A stretch of DNA of 64,000 nucleotides from positions 9,479-73,478 of the forward strand of contig JAHDVP010000002.1 of assembly GCA_023384575.1 (NCBI GenBank), read 5' to 3'. The DNA comes from Acidobacteriota bacterium (GTDB lineage Bacteria; Acidobacteriota; Vicinamibacteria; Vicinamibacterales; JAFNAJ01). Position numbers and translations under genes: made by a program. This document shows positions 35,506 to 43,667 of this stretch, piece by piece (position 1 is the first letter of the stretch; each line of letters begins with the position of its first letter). The notes beneath the pieces are model-generated. The model was not told the DNA's origin. It saw only the letters and a program-made list of their open reading frames with translations, and did no database searches.

Positions 35506-36261
35506 TCAGCTGAAGGCCTTGGCGCGGACCGTCGTGTGCGTGAGGAGCCAGACGAGATTGACGGCGATCGGCGCGCCGCGGAGGCTGGCCGGCTCGAGCC
35601 GGGCCGCCGCCAGCGCGTCCAGTACGCGGCCCACGGCCTCGCGGTCGTGGACGCTCGTCGAGAGCAGTTCCGGGTACGCGACGCGCCCTTCCTGGGTCAC
35701 GACCGCGGCCAGCGCCAGCACGAGGTCGCCCTCGGTCACCGCGCGGCCGGCCAGCATCGCCGCGATCGGGTCGTCTGGCGACGAGAACCGCGGCGGCAGG
35801 ATGCGGTCGTTGAACGAGACGGGATTGCGATCGGAACCCGGCGCGCTCATGGCGCCGATGATGCCGGCCAGGGAGTCGGCACGCACGGCCGGCGACAGGT
35901 CCCAGAACGTGGCCAGCAGCACCGCGCAGGTCAGCGTCGCGGCCGTGGCGCCGAGGCCGGCCCACACGAGGTGCATGTCCTCGAACATGCGCTCGAGGCG
36001 GACCGGGAAGCGCTGCTCGTTCTCGGCCGTGAACCGGCTCACCACGCTCGTGGCGAGCGTCTCGAGTTCCTCGGGCGCCGGCCGCGAAGCCGCCAACCCT
36101 CGCAGGGCCGTGCCCACGTCGGTCAGGGCCCCGATGTTCGAATGGCAGATCGGACAGCCCTCGAGGTGGTATTCGACGGCGTACTGCTCGTCGACCGGCA
36201 GCTCGTGGTCGTAGTAGGCCTCGAGACGGCGCTGCACGGCGGCGCAACTGAGGAATCTCAT
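35506..36261 (-). CDS. Anti-sigma factor with zinc-finger (zf-HC2) domain
   Basis: 251 residues. The N-terminal H-x3-C-x2-C motif in YHLEGCPICHS is the zinc-binding anti-sigma signature. A hydrophobic segment (about residues 100-118, GLGATAATLTCAVLLATFW) places the rest of the protein across the membrane. The C-terminal part has no recognised domain and probably senses an envelope signal. The ATG at 36261 overlaps the stop of the ECF sigma gene as ATGA, so the pair is made in step. Known partners of this type hold the sigma factor inactive until released. Confidence 0.88.
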   Translation of the reverse strand: MRFLSCAAVQRRLEAYYDHELPVDEQYAVEYHLEGCPICHSNIGALTDVGTALRGLAASRPAPEELETLATSVVSRFTAENEQRFPVRLERMFEDMHLVWAGLGATAATLTCAVLLATFWDLSPAVRADSLAGIIGAMSAPGSDRNPVSFNDRILPPRFSSPDDPIAAMLAGRAVTEGDLVLALAAVVTQEGRVAYPELLSTSVHDREAVGRVLDALAAARLEPASLRGAPIAVNLVWLLTHTTVRAKAFS

Positions 36262-36875
36262 GCGTCCCTCAACTGCGCGCGCAGCGCTTCACGCGCCCGG
36301 GCGAGGCGCGACCTGACCGTGCCGATGGCGATGCCGAGCGAGAAGGCGATCTCGTCGTAGCTCAGCCCGTCGATCTCCCGGAGGACGATCGCGGAGCGCT
36401 GCTCGAAGGGCAGGCGATCGAGCGCCGACTGGATCCGCGCGGCGAGTTCCTTCTGCCCCAGGACCCTGTCGGGCGTGGCCTGATCGCGCGCGGCCGGAAG
36501 GTCGCCGTGGGAGGCGATGAACTCGTCGAGCGAGACCTGGTCCGACCGGCGCCGGCGACGCCACCAGCGCTGACGGTTCCGCGCCTGGTTGACGACGATG
36601 CGGAAGATCCAGGTGCGCAGGGCCGACTGGCCCCGGAAGCGGTCAATTGTGCGGAAGACGCTGAGGAAGACCTCCTGCGACAGGTCGAGGGCCTCGTTGT
36701 GGTCGCCGAGCAGGTGTAGCGCGAGCTGGTACACCATGCGCTGGTGCTCGTCGACGAGCAGGGCGCAGGCGATCTCGTCGCCGGCGGCACACCGCTCCAC
36801 CAGCGCCGTCTCGCGATCGCCGACATCGGACCAACTGATGGCGGGCGCTGGTTTCACCGAGAGTCCCTCGGCCAT
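36258..36875 (-). CDS. ECF RNA polymerase sigma factor (RpoE-like)
   Basis: 205 residues. The sigma-2 region (LLVDEHQRMVYQLALHLLGDHNEALDLSQEVFLSVFRTIDRF) recognises the -10, and the sigma-4 helix-turn-helix (GLSYDEIAFSLGIAIGTVRSRLARAREAL) recognises the -35. The linker carries an arginine-rich run (WWRRRRRSD). The ATG at 36875 has GAGG about 9 bases upstream; the in-frame sequence before it lacks conservation. It is cotranscribed with its anti-sigma factor. An ECF-type promoter (36910-36938) just upstream suggests positive autoregulation. Confidence 0.94.
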   Translation of the reverse strand: MAEGLSVKPAPAISWSDVGDRETALVERCAAGDEIACALLVDEHQRMVYQLALHLLGDHNEALDLSQEVFLSVFRTIDRFRGQSALRTWIFRIVVNQARNRQRWWRRRRRSDQVSLDEFIASHGDLPAARDQATPDRVLGQKELAARIQSALDRLPFEQRSAIVLREIDGLSYDEIAFSLGIAIGTVRSRLARAREALRAQLRDA

Positions 36876-36909
36876 GGACCGGTCACCTCGATAGAATACC
36901 GACAGAAGG

Positions 36910-36938
36910 TTAGAACCCGCAACCACCCGGAAGGTTCC
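36910..36938 (-). promoter_or_regulatory. Probable ECF-type promoter of the sigma/anti-sigma operon
   Basis: Minus-strand GGAACCT (36932-36938), 16-base spacer, TTCTAA (36910-36915). This closely matches the sigma-E pattern GGAACTT-N16-TCTRA and would start transcription about 30 bases before the sigma gene. An overlapping sigma-70-like TATTCT lies at 36893-36898. Confidence 0.55.
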
Positions 36939-36948
36939 AGCTCGACCG

Positions 36949-38181
36949 ATGCGCCGATTCCTTCTCGCCACCGTCGTCCTCGCCATCGTCGCCGGGGTGT
37001 ACGCCTGGGTGGTGGTATCGCGCGAGCGGGTCTACCGCGACCTGGTGGCCCAGGGCGACGCAGCCCTGGCCGCCGGGCAGCCCGGCGTGGCCATCGAGGC
37101 CTTCAGCGGCGCCATTGGCGTCCGCCCCGAGTCGATGCTCGCCTGGTTGCGCCGGGGTGAGACCTACCAGGCCACGGGCGACCTCGAATCGGCCGCGCGC
37201 GACCTGCGCCAGGCCGCGCAGCTCGACCCGGCGGCCACCCGCGCCCTCGAAGCCCTCGGCGACACCTATTACCGGCTCGAGCGCTACGCGCGGGCCGCCG
37301 AACGGTTCGAGGCGTTCACCCGGCTCGACGACCGGTCGCCGCGGGTCTTCTACAAGCTCGGACTCGCCAGTTTCCAGCGCGGGCTGTTCGACGAAGCGGC
37401 CGCGGCCCTCGACCGCGCGATTGCGCTCGCCGGCGACACCGCCGAAGCGCATTACCTGCTCGGTCTGGTCCGGCTCCAGCAGCAGCGCCCGAGCGAAGCG
37501 CTGACGTCGCTCGAGCGGGCGCGGGAAATCGCGCCGGCGATGCTGCCGGTGCGCGAAGCCCTGGCGGCGCTGTACCGCCGCGCGGGGCGGCGCGCGGACG
37601 AGTTGAGGCAGCTCGAGGCCCTCGCCGCGCTCGACGCCGCGCGCCCCGAGCGGCTCGCGGCCCTGGGGCTCGCCTATGCCCGCCTCGGACGCACCGATCA
37701 GGCAGTCCCCACACTGGCTGCGGCAACCGAACGGTTCCCGGACGAGCCGATCCTGCTCGTCGCGCTCGGCCGCGTCTGGCTCGAGCTCGGCCGGACGCGG
37801 AATGACGCCGCCGCTCTCGCGAAGGCGGTCGAGGCCCTGCGTCAGGCCGTCGACCGTCGGCCGTCGAGCGAGGGGCTGACGCTGCTCGGTGAAGCGCTCT
37901 CGCTGCAAAACGACCACGAGGCGGCCTGCGTGGTGCTCGATCGGGCAGTCACGCTCTACCCCATTGACGCCCGCGCGTTCGAGGTCCTGGCTGACGCTGC
38001 GGAGCGCCTCGGCCGGTGGGCCGAGGCACGCGAGGCCCTCATCCGCGATTTCGCCCTCACCGGCGACTCGGCCCCGCCGCGTGATGTCGCCACGCGCCTC
38101 GCGCGCATCGTGACCCTGTCGGAACGCCTCGGCGACGCCGAAGCGGCGGCCGAGTGGCGACGCCGGGCGGAGGGGCGGTGA
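36949..38181 (+). CDS. Membrane-anchored TPR protein
   Basis: 410 residues. One N-terminal membrane segment (about residues 4-21) is followed by TPR helical repeats throughout (for example ALAAGQPGVAIEAFSGAIGVRPES, TRALEALGDTYYRLERYARAAERFEAF, AEAHYLLGLVRLQQQRPSEALTSLERA). Such proteins act as protein-binding scaffolds; no partner is identifiable. It is divergent from the ECF sigma gene, sharing the short region with its promoter, so it may belong to the same stress response. The gene ends in a low-homology region that contains the decayed transposase. Confidence 0.85.
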   Translation: MRRFLLATVVLAIVAGVYAWVVVSRERVYRDLVAQGDAALAAGQPGVAIEAFSGAIGVRPESMLAWLRRGETYQATGDLESAARDLRQAAQLDPAATRALEALGDTYYRLERYARAAERFEAFTRLDDRSPRVFYKLGLASFQRGLFDEAAAALDRAIALAGDTAEAHYLLGLVRLQQQRPSEALTSLERAREIAPAMLPVREALAALYRRAGRRADELRQLEALAALDAARPERLAALGLAYARLGRTDQAVPTLAAATERFPDEPILLVALGRVWLELGRTRNDAAALAKAVEALRQAVDRRPSSEGLTLLGEALSLQNDHEAACVVLDRAVTLYPIDARAFEVLADAAERLGRWAEAREALIRDFALTGDSAPPRDVATRLARIVTLSERLGDAEAAAEWRRRAEGR

Positions 38182-38209
38182 GGGGGCGGGGGTATTGGGT
38201 ATTGGCCAG

Positions 38210-38272
38210 TTCTCAATTGATCCAAGTCGCTTTTTCGACCGTGACGTGACGGATTCTCAATTGATCCAAGTC
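38210..38272. repeat. Two 19-bp direct repeats beside the transposase remnant
   Basis: TTCTCAATTGATCCAAGTC occurs identically at 38210-38228 and 38254-38272, 44 bases apart, the second copy touching the stop codon of the transposase fragment. Their position suggests the terminal transposase-binding sites of an insertion sequence end. Confidence 0.7.
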
Positions 38273-38727
38273 ACTCGATGAATCGCCGCGTCGGTGGGTC
38301 GTAGTCGGTGATACAGAGCAGCGGCTGGCTGCTCGGGTCACGACGGCGTAACGCATGGAACCGAATGCAATGAGCATCGAGGTCGACCTCACAGCGCACC
38401 AGACGGTGGGTCCAGTGGGCATCGACGGCAAACGAGCGTCCCAGAAGGGACACCGTCACGGCATCGGTGGTTCGGCGCAGGTAGATGACGCGGCCCCGGC
38501 GCGCGGCTTGGAGGTCGAGGTGCCATCGGTCCGGAAGCGGGGCGACGCGCGGCGGTGTCGGCATGTGTGGCGGTGCGTGCCCGATGCGCCGCAATGTGCG
38601 CGTCGGAGTGCCCCTACAGGTCCGCGTAATCGAGGAACCGGAATCGCTGCCACACCTTGGCCTGCCAGCGACCATTGAAGTGCTCGATCAGCGCCTGGAA
38701 GCCCGTGCTCACTTCGGGATCAGAACC
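38271..38727 (-). pseudogene. Decayed DDE transposase/integrase (C-terminal fragment)
   Basis: The fragment begins abruptly with STGFQALIEHFNGRWQAKVW followed by QRFRFLDYADL, the end of an integrase core. It then has an in-frame TAG at 38614-38616, reads on through GHSDAHIAAHRARTA, shifts frame, and continues as DRWHLDLQAARRGRVIYLRR and HRLVRCEVDLDAHCIRFHAL to a stop at 38271. This pattern matches the C-terminus of IS481-like transposases. The catalytic domain is missing, so at least three lesions (5' truncation, nonsense, frameshift) are visible. It cannot be functional. Confidence 0.8.
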
Positions 38728-38780
38728 AAGAACCAACAACCAGAAACCAACAACCACCACCAACCACCAACCACCAACCG
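38724..38780. repeat. Low-complexity CAACCA tract
   Basis: Irregular repeats of ACCAACA/CAACCACC at the broken end of the transposase remnant. They are imperfect and short, a simple-sequence expansion rather than a CRISPR or regulatory array. Confidence 0.6.
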
Positions 38781-38792
38781 ATCACCCCCCCG

Positions 38793-39602
38793 TCACCGAC
38801 GGCGCCGCCCCGACAGCACGCGCGGATCGATCGCGTCGCGCAGGCCATCGCCGAGAAAGTTGAAGCCGAGCACGAGCAGCGCCAGGCACGCCCCCGGAAA
38901 CAGCGTCACGTGCGGCGCGTCGAGCAGGTGCGACCGGCCGCCATCGAGCATCGCCCCCCAGCTCGGCGTCGGTGGCTGCACCCCCAGCCCCAGAAAGCTC
39001 AGCGATGCCTCGGCGATGATGATGCCGGCCATGCCCAGCGTGGCCTGGACGACGAGTGCTGGCAGTGCCGCCGGCACGACGTGCCGCACGAGCACGCGCC
39101 CGACGCTGGCTCCCATCGCGGTCGCCGCCGCGACGTATTCCAGTTCGCGCGCGCGCATCACCTGGCCCCGAACGAGCCGCGCGTAGCCCACCCAGCCGAT
39201 GACCGAGAGGGCCATCACCACGTGCACCAGGCTCGGACCGAGCACGGCCACGAGGGCGATGGCCAGGAGGATGCCCGGAAACGCCATCAGCACGTCGATG
39301 ACGCGGCTGATGGCGTCGTCGACCCGCCCCCCGAAGAACCCGGCGAGGCTCCCGAAGAAGAGGCCGAGGGCGGACGAGACCGAGACGACCGCCAGGCCGA
39401 CGAGCAACGACACGCGCGCGCCGGCAAGGACCCGCGCGAGGACGTCGCGTCCCAGCTCGTCGAGGCCGAACGGGTGCGCGAGGCTCGGGCCGTCGAGGCG
39501 CAGGGCAAGCTGCTGCGTGGCCGGGTCGTGGGGGACGAGCACGGGCCCCACCGCCGCGGCCAGGACGATGACGCCGACGATCCAGCCGCCGAGCCGCGTC
39601 AT
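38793..39602 (-). CDS. dppC: ABC transporter permease, DppC/OppC type
   Basis: 269 residues, about six membrane segments. The N-terminus has the HPFGLDELGRDVLARVLAGARVSLLVG block typical of DppC, and the EAA loop reads LEYVAAATAMGASVGRVLVRHVVP. It forms the inner-membrane channel of a peptide or nickel-type importer together with the preceding permease. The ATG overlaps the upstream permease stop as ATGA. No substrate-binding protein or ATPase gene is near, so these must be supplied from elsewhere. Confidence 0.92.
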   Translation of the reverse strand: MTRLGGWIVGVIVLAAAVGPVLVPHDPATQQLALRLDGPSLAHPFGLDELGRDVLARVLAGARVSLLVGLAVVSVSSALGLFFGSLAGFFGGRVDDAISRVIDVLMAFPGILLAIALVAVLGPSLVHVVMALSVIGWVGYARLVRGQVMRARELEYVAAATAMGASVGRVLVRHVVPAALPALVVQATLGMAGIIIAEASLSFLGLGVQPPTPSWGAMLDGGRSHLLDAPHVTLFPGACLALLVLGFNFLGDGLRDAIDPRVLSGRRRR

Positions 39603-40522
39603 CGCTGATACCGGATCCGCGGGTCGAGCCAGCCGTACACCAGGTCGGTGAGCAGGTTCACGGCCACGTACACCACGGCGATGAAGAGGATGCAGCCCTG
39701 CACCAGCGGGTAGTCGCGGAAGTTGATGGCCTGGATGAGCAGGCGGCCGACCCCGGGCCAGGCGAAGATCGTCTCGGTGATGATGGTGCCCGTGAGCAGC
39801 GCGCCGACCTGCAGGCCCACGATGGTCACGACGGGGATGAGGCTGTTGCGGAGCGCGTGTTTGAGGATGCTGCGGGCACGCGACAGGCCGCGGCTCCGGG
39901 CCGCCAGCACGTACAGTTCACGCAGCTCGTCGAGCAGGCTCGCTCGCGTCATCCGGGCCAGAATCGCCGCGAGCGCCGCGCCCAGCGTGACGGCCGGCAG
40001 CACGAGGTGCGAGGGCGACCCGGTGCCTGAGACGGGCAGCCAGCCGAGTTGCACGGCGAAGACCAGCGCCAGCATCGGTCCGAGCCAGAAGTTCGGCACC
40101 GAGATGCCGACGAGGGCGACGGTCATCGCGACGTGGTCGATCGGGCTGCCGCGGAACACCGCGCCGAGGATACCGAGCGGGAGCGCGATCGAGAGCGCCA
40201 CGGCCATCGCGCACAGCGCGAGCAGCGCCGTGTTGGGCATACGCGCGGCCAGCTCGCGGGTGACCGGTGTCCCGTAGCGGAACGACGTACCCAGGTCGCC
40301 GCGCGTGAGGCCCCCCAGGAACCCCACGTACTGGGTCCACAACGGTTCGTCGAGACCCAGCCGCTCGCGCAGCGCCGCGATGTCCTCCTCGGCCGCGCCC
40401 TCCCCCAGCATCGACACGGCCGGATCGCCCGGCACGAGGTGCAGCAGCGAGAAGACGAGCGTCGCCACGCCGAGCAACACGGGAACGGTGAGCGCGAAGC
40501 GACGAAGGACGTAAGCCACCAT
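39599..40522 (-). CDS. dppB: ABC transporter permease, DppB/OppB type
   Basis: 307 residues. The N-terminal MVAYVLRRFALTVPVLLGVATLVFSLLHLVPGDPA and LRERLGLDEPLWTQYVGFL are DppB hallmarks. The EAA loop (ELYVLAARSRGLSRARSILKHALRNSLIPVVTI) contacts the ATPase. About six membrane segments are visible. The ATG overlaps the stop of the sigma-54 activator by one base (TGATG), so translation of permease and activator is coupled. The substrate class cannot be set from sequence. Confidence 0.92.
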   Translation of the reverse strand: MVAYVLRRFALTVPVLLGVATLVFSLLHLVPGDPAVSMLGEGAAEEDIAALRERLGLDEPLWTQYVGFLGGLTRGDLGTSFRYGTPVTRELAARMPNTALLALCAMAVALSIALPLGILGAVFRGSPIDHVAMTVALVGISVPNFWLGPMLALVFAVQLGWLPVSGTGSPSHLVLPAVTLGAALAAILARMTRASLLDELRELYVLAARSRGLSRARSILKHALRNSLIPVVTIVGLQVGALLTGTIITETIFAWPGVGRLLIQAINFRDYPLVQGCILFIAVVYVAVNLLTDLVYGWLDPRIRYQR

Positions 40523-43515
40523 CAGACGGGCATCTCGAGTCCGAGCCGGGCCATAAGCTTGCCGAGCCCCTGGCGGCTCAACCCCAGCTCGGTGGCCGCC
40601 TTCGCCCGGCTGCCGTTGGCGCGAGCCAGAGCCGCGCGCACGAGGTCGGCGTCGAGCGTCCGTCGCGCCGATTCCAGTCTCGGACCGCGAAGCCGGGCCC
40701 CAACGATGAACGGCGGCAGGTAGCGCGGTCCGACACGGCCCCGACGCGGCGCGTGCACGGCGACGGCCGCGAGGACGTTCTGCAGTTCGCGCACGTTGCC
40801 GGGCCAATGATAGCCCGACAGCGCCTCGACGGTCGCCGGGTCGAGCGTGGCGCGGCTGTCGAGCCGCGCCGTGGCCGCCGCCCAGAAGTGAGCAGCGAGC
40901 AGCCGGAGGTCTTCCGGCCGATCGCGCAGCGGCGGCACCACGATGCGAATCACATCGAGGCGATATCTGAGATCCTCGCGGAACCTCCCGTGGGCCACGT
41001 CACCGGCCAGACCGCGGTTGGTCGCTGCGACGACGCGCACGTCGACCCGCCGCGCGAGGTTCTCGCCCACCCGTCTCACCTCGCCTTCCTGGAGCGCTCG
41101 CAGCAGTTTGGCCTGGGCTCGGGCCGACAGCTCGCTGACTTCGTCGAGAAACAGCGTGCCGCCGTCGGCCTCTTCGAACAGGCCGACGCGGTCGTACGCC
41201 GCCCCCGTGAAGGCGCCACGGGTGTGCCCGAAGAGCTCCGCCTCGAGCAGATCGTCGGAAAGCGCGGCGCAATTGACCGCCGCGAACCGACGCGCGCGTC
41301 TTGGGCCACACGAGTGAATGGCGCGAGCCACGAGTTCCTTGCCGCTGCCGCTCTCGCCTTCCACCAGCACCGGGAACGGCGCTTGCGCCGCCCGGCGGGC
41401 GAGGTCGCGAACGAGCGCGATCGCGCGGCTGCCGCCGACGAGGCCGAGGTCGGCCTCCGTGGCGCCCGGCACGGCCGCGCGGTCGAGCAGGGCCCTCACG
41501 GTGGGCGCGCACGCCACCGCCGCACCCTCGAGCAGCGGCTTCACGCGCGCTTCGTCGACCTCGACATCGAGCGGCCAGCGGCACGACAGCGCGGCGATGG
41601 CCGACCCACCCCAGCGCACGGGAACCGCCGCTTCGACGGCGTCGTGGACCCGGCATGCCGCGACGGCCGAGCCCGTCGTCAGCGCCCGGCGCGCCGTCTC
41701 GCCGAACGCGTAGCGCGCCTGACCGGCTCCCGCCAGGGTCCCCCCCCGGTCGGGGTCGGCCACGAGCGACACGACGGACGCGCGAAGGCGCTCGCGTACC
41801 CGGGCGCACACCCGATCGAGCACGGGGCGCTCCTCGTCGGCCTCCTGGCACCACGCGATGAGCTCCATTAAGTCGTCGAACACGCGAGCACCTCCTCGAG
41901 TACCGGCCGGGGCCGGCGGGGTCACGACGCCGCGGGCGGCGAGGAACCGCCCTGCGCTCGTCGATCGGCGTTGACCGTGCGCCTCGAGCGCCTGCCGAAC
42001 GCGGGCCGCCACGAAGGGTGGCCCGCCAGCCGCGCCGCGAAGGCCATGGACCGCCTCGGCCACGGCTCGACCATCGCCGATGGCCGAGGCGGCATCGAGG
42101 TAGCCGAGCCACGCGCGGAGGCGCGCGGGTCGCGCGCACCGCCGCGCGATGCGCCGGACCGACACCCAACCCGCGGCGACCCCTTCGCCGTCGCCGACGG
42201 CTCCCCGGACGCGCATGGCCTCGAGCGCGACGGCGAGGTGGAGCGACGACTCGCCATGCGCCTCGTCGTCGGCCGACAGATGCGCGAGTGCGGCTCGCAC
42301 CGACCGCAGGGCCAGCGTCGTGTCTCCCTCCGCGAGCGCCAAGCGCCCGCGCCAGCGTTCGTTGAGCGCCCGCAGCGCCGCCCGGCCACCGGCCGCGACG
42401 CCCGGGGCCAGGCACTCGTGGGCGTCTGCGTAGCGCCCCTGCCAGAACAGGCACCGTGCGAGCGACAGCGCAGCGGAGGCGCGCAGGTCGGGCGCCTCCG
42501 CGCACCGCGCCTCTTCGACGGCGAAGCGCAGCAGCCGTTCGGCCTCGTCCAGGCGTGCCTGCTCGAGGCGCAGCAGGCCCAGCAGCCGCGTGGCCTCGAC
42601 GAGGCCGGCCGGTGCAGCCCGACCGTCGAGGCCGATGACCGCGCTCAGCACGCGCTCGGCCCGAGCCAGCTCGCCCCGCGCCACCCACCAGCCGGCGAGC
42701 ACGACCCGGCCCTCGATCGACGCCGCCGCCGCGTCGCGCCGCACGTCTCGAGCCAGTGCCGCCTCGAGTCGCCTGATCGCCGCCGCCTGCCGTCCCGATC
42801 GGTAGAGATGCGAGGCGACGCACTGGTCGCGGGATGCCCCTTCGGCGGCCAGCGATGCGCCACCGGGCAGCCGCGCCTCGCACCGTACCGCCGGCCCCGC
42901 CTGGTCTTCCTGCACAGGCGCCTCCGGCCTGTACGGCCGGACGGTGACAGCCAACCGGGCTCCGGCAGCGGCGAGGCGCACCAGCGCCCGCACGTCGTCG
43001 CTGCCTTCGGGGCTGCGGCTCCAGCCGCTCTCACCCGGGCACAGCAGGCCCACGCTCCGACCGCGGAGGATCGAGCCGAACCGGAGGTCGACGGCCGGGC
43101 GCATCCCCACCGGTACCACGCCGTGCAGACGCAGCGTGCGTGCGCACGCCAGCCAGGCGGCAGTCGACGTGCCGGGTGACGCCCGGAGGCGCACGCTCCT
43201 CGGCCCATGCCCGAGGGTGTGGTCGAGCGCTTCGATCAAGGGGCCGAGCCGCTCATCGCCCGGTACGCCGTCGGGCGCATGAGGTCTGCCGGGGCGCGGC
43301 GTGGCTGCACGGGCCTCGAAGCGCACCGGCCCCTCCCACCCGAAGTCGATGAGGTCGGTGCTTCGACCCCACTCGTCGAGACGCGCCGTCTGCCAGTCGG
43401 CCGCTTCGACAACCCCCGCATCGGGCAGCCGCACGAACCACGTGTCGTCTCCGGTCGCCAGGTCGACCACCCGCGCGCCGTCGACATCGACGAACCGGTC
43501 GGCCAGCAGTTGCAT
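40522..43515 (-). CDS. Sigma-54-dependent activator with large solenoid N-terminus
   Basis: 997 residues. The C-terminal third is a complete NtrC-type activator: Walker A GESGSGKE, the sigma-54-contacting GAFTGA loop, Walker B GTLFLDEV, and a Fis-type helix-turn-helix (ANGSRAKAATELGLSRQGLGKLMARLGL). The N-terminal part is unusual: no receiver domain but about 270 residues of unknown fold, then TPR-like helical pairs (about 260-500) and a GAF-like segment (about 520-660). Signal input is therefore probably a protein or small ligand rather than phosphorylation. The ATG at 43515 has GGAG upstream; a longer frame to 43629 lacks support. Confidence 0.88.
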   Translation of the reverse strand: MQLLADRFVDVDGARVVDLATGDDTWFVRLPDAGVVEAADWQTARLDEWGRSTDLIDFGWEGPVRFEARAATPRPGRPHAPDGVPGDERLGPLIEALDHTLGHGPRSVRLRASPGTSTAAWLACARTLRLHGVVPVGMRPAVDLRFGSILRGRSVGLLCPGESGWSRSPEGSDDVRALVRLAAAGARLAVTVRPYRPEAPVQEDQAGPAVRCEARLPGGASLAAEGASRDQCVASHLYRSGRQAAAIRRLEAALARDVRRDAAAASIEGRVVLAGWWVARGELARAERVLSAVIGLDGRAAPAGLVEATRLLGLLRLEQARLDEAERLLRFAVEEARCAEAPDLRASAALSLARCLFWQGRYADAHECLAPGVAAGGRAALRALNERWRGRLALAEGDTTLALRSVRAALAHLSADDEAHGESSLHLAVALEAMRVRGAVGDGEGVAAGWVSVRRIARRCARPARLRAWLGYLDAASAIGDGRAVAEAVHGLRGAAGGPPFVAARVRQALEAHGQRRSTSAGRFLAARGVVTPPAPAGTRGGARVFDDLMELIAWCQEADEERPVLDRVCARVRERLRASVVSLVADPDRGGTLAGAGQARYAFGETARRALTTGSAVAACRVHDAVEAAVPVRWGGSAIAALSCRWPLDVEVDEARVKPLLEGAAVACAPTVRALLDRAAVPGATEADLGLVGGSRAIALVRDLARRAAQAPFPVLVEGESGSGKELVARAIHSCGPRRARRFAAVNCAALSDDLLEAELFGHTRGAFTGAAYDRVGLFEEADGGTLFLDEVSELSARAQAKLLRALQEGEVRRVGENLARRVDVRVVAATNRGLAGDVAHGRFREDLRYRLDVIRIVVPPLRDRPEDLRLLAAHFWAAATARLDSRATLDPATVEALSGYHWPGNVRELQNVLAAVAVHAPRRGRVGPRYLPPFIVGARLRGPRLESARRTLDADLVRAALARANGSRAKAATELGLSRQGLGKLMARLGLEMPV

Positions 43516-43652
43516 GCTCTCTCCTCGCCTCGTGTGCCGCGTACGGGACAGTTGCCGTGCAAGAACCGGCCCCCTGGCGTCTGGCAGCGAAACGCCCGCG
43601 AATTGGCCGCTGCTCGTCTCCGCCTCCACGCGGGTGGTGCAGAAACTTCGTG

Positions 43653-43658
43653 TAAGAT
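43653..43658 (+). promoter_or_regulatory. -10 element (TAAGAT) of aroC
   Basis: TAAGAT lies 9 bases from the aroC ATG at 43668, so the transcript would start at or beside the start codon. No convincing ribosome-binding site is present. Confidence 0.45.
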
Positions 43659-43667
43659 CCTCGGCGA

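Noticed and set aside
38724..38780. CAACCA tract as a CRISPR-like or regulatory array
   Set aside because: Units are irregular, very short and without spacers; it is simple-sequence DNA.
38793..40522. Complete peptide ABC transporter operon
   Set aside because: Only the two permeases are present; no binding protein or ATPase lies on either side within the window.
43516..43667. Sigma-54 promoter (GG-N10-GC) for the activator gene itself
   Set aside because: A GG...TTGCA arrangement exists on the minus strand, but the -24 half matches the consensus poorly, so it is not supported.
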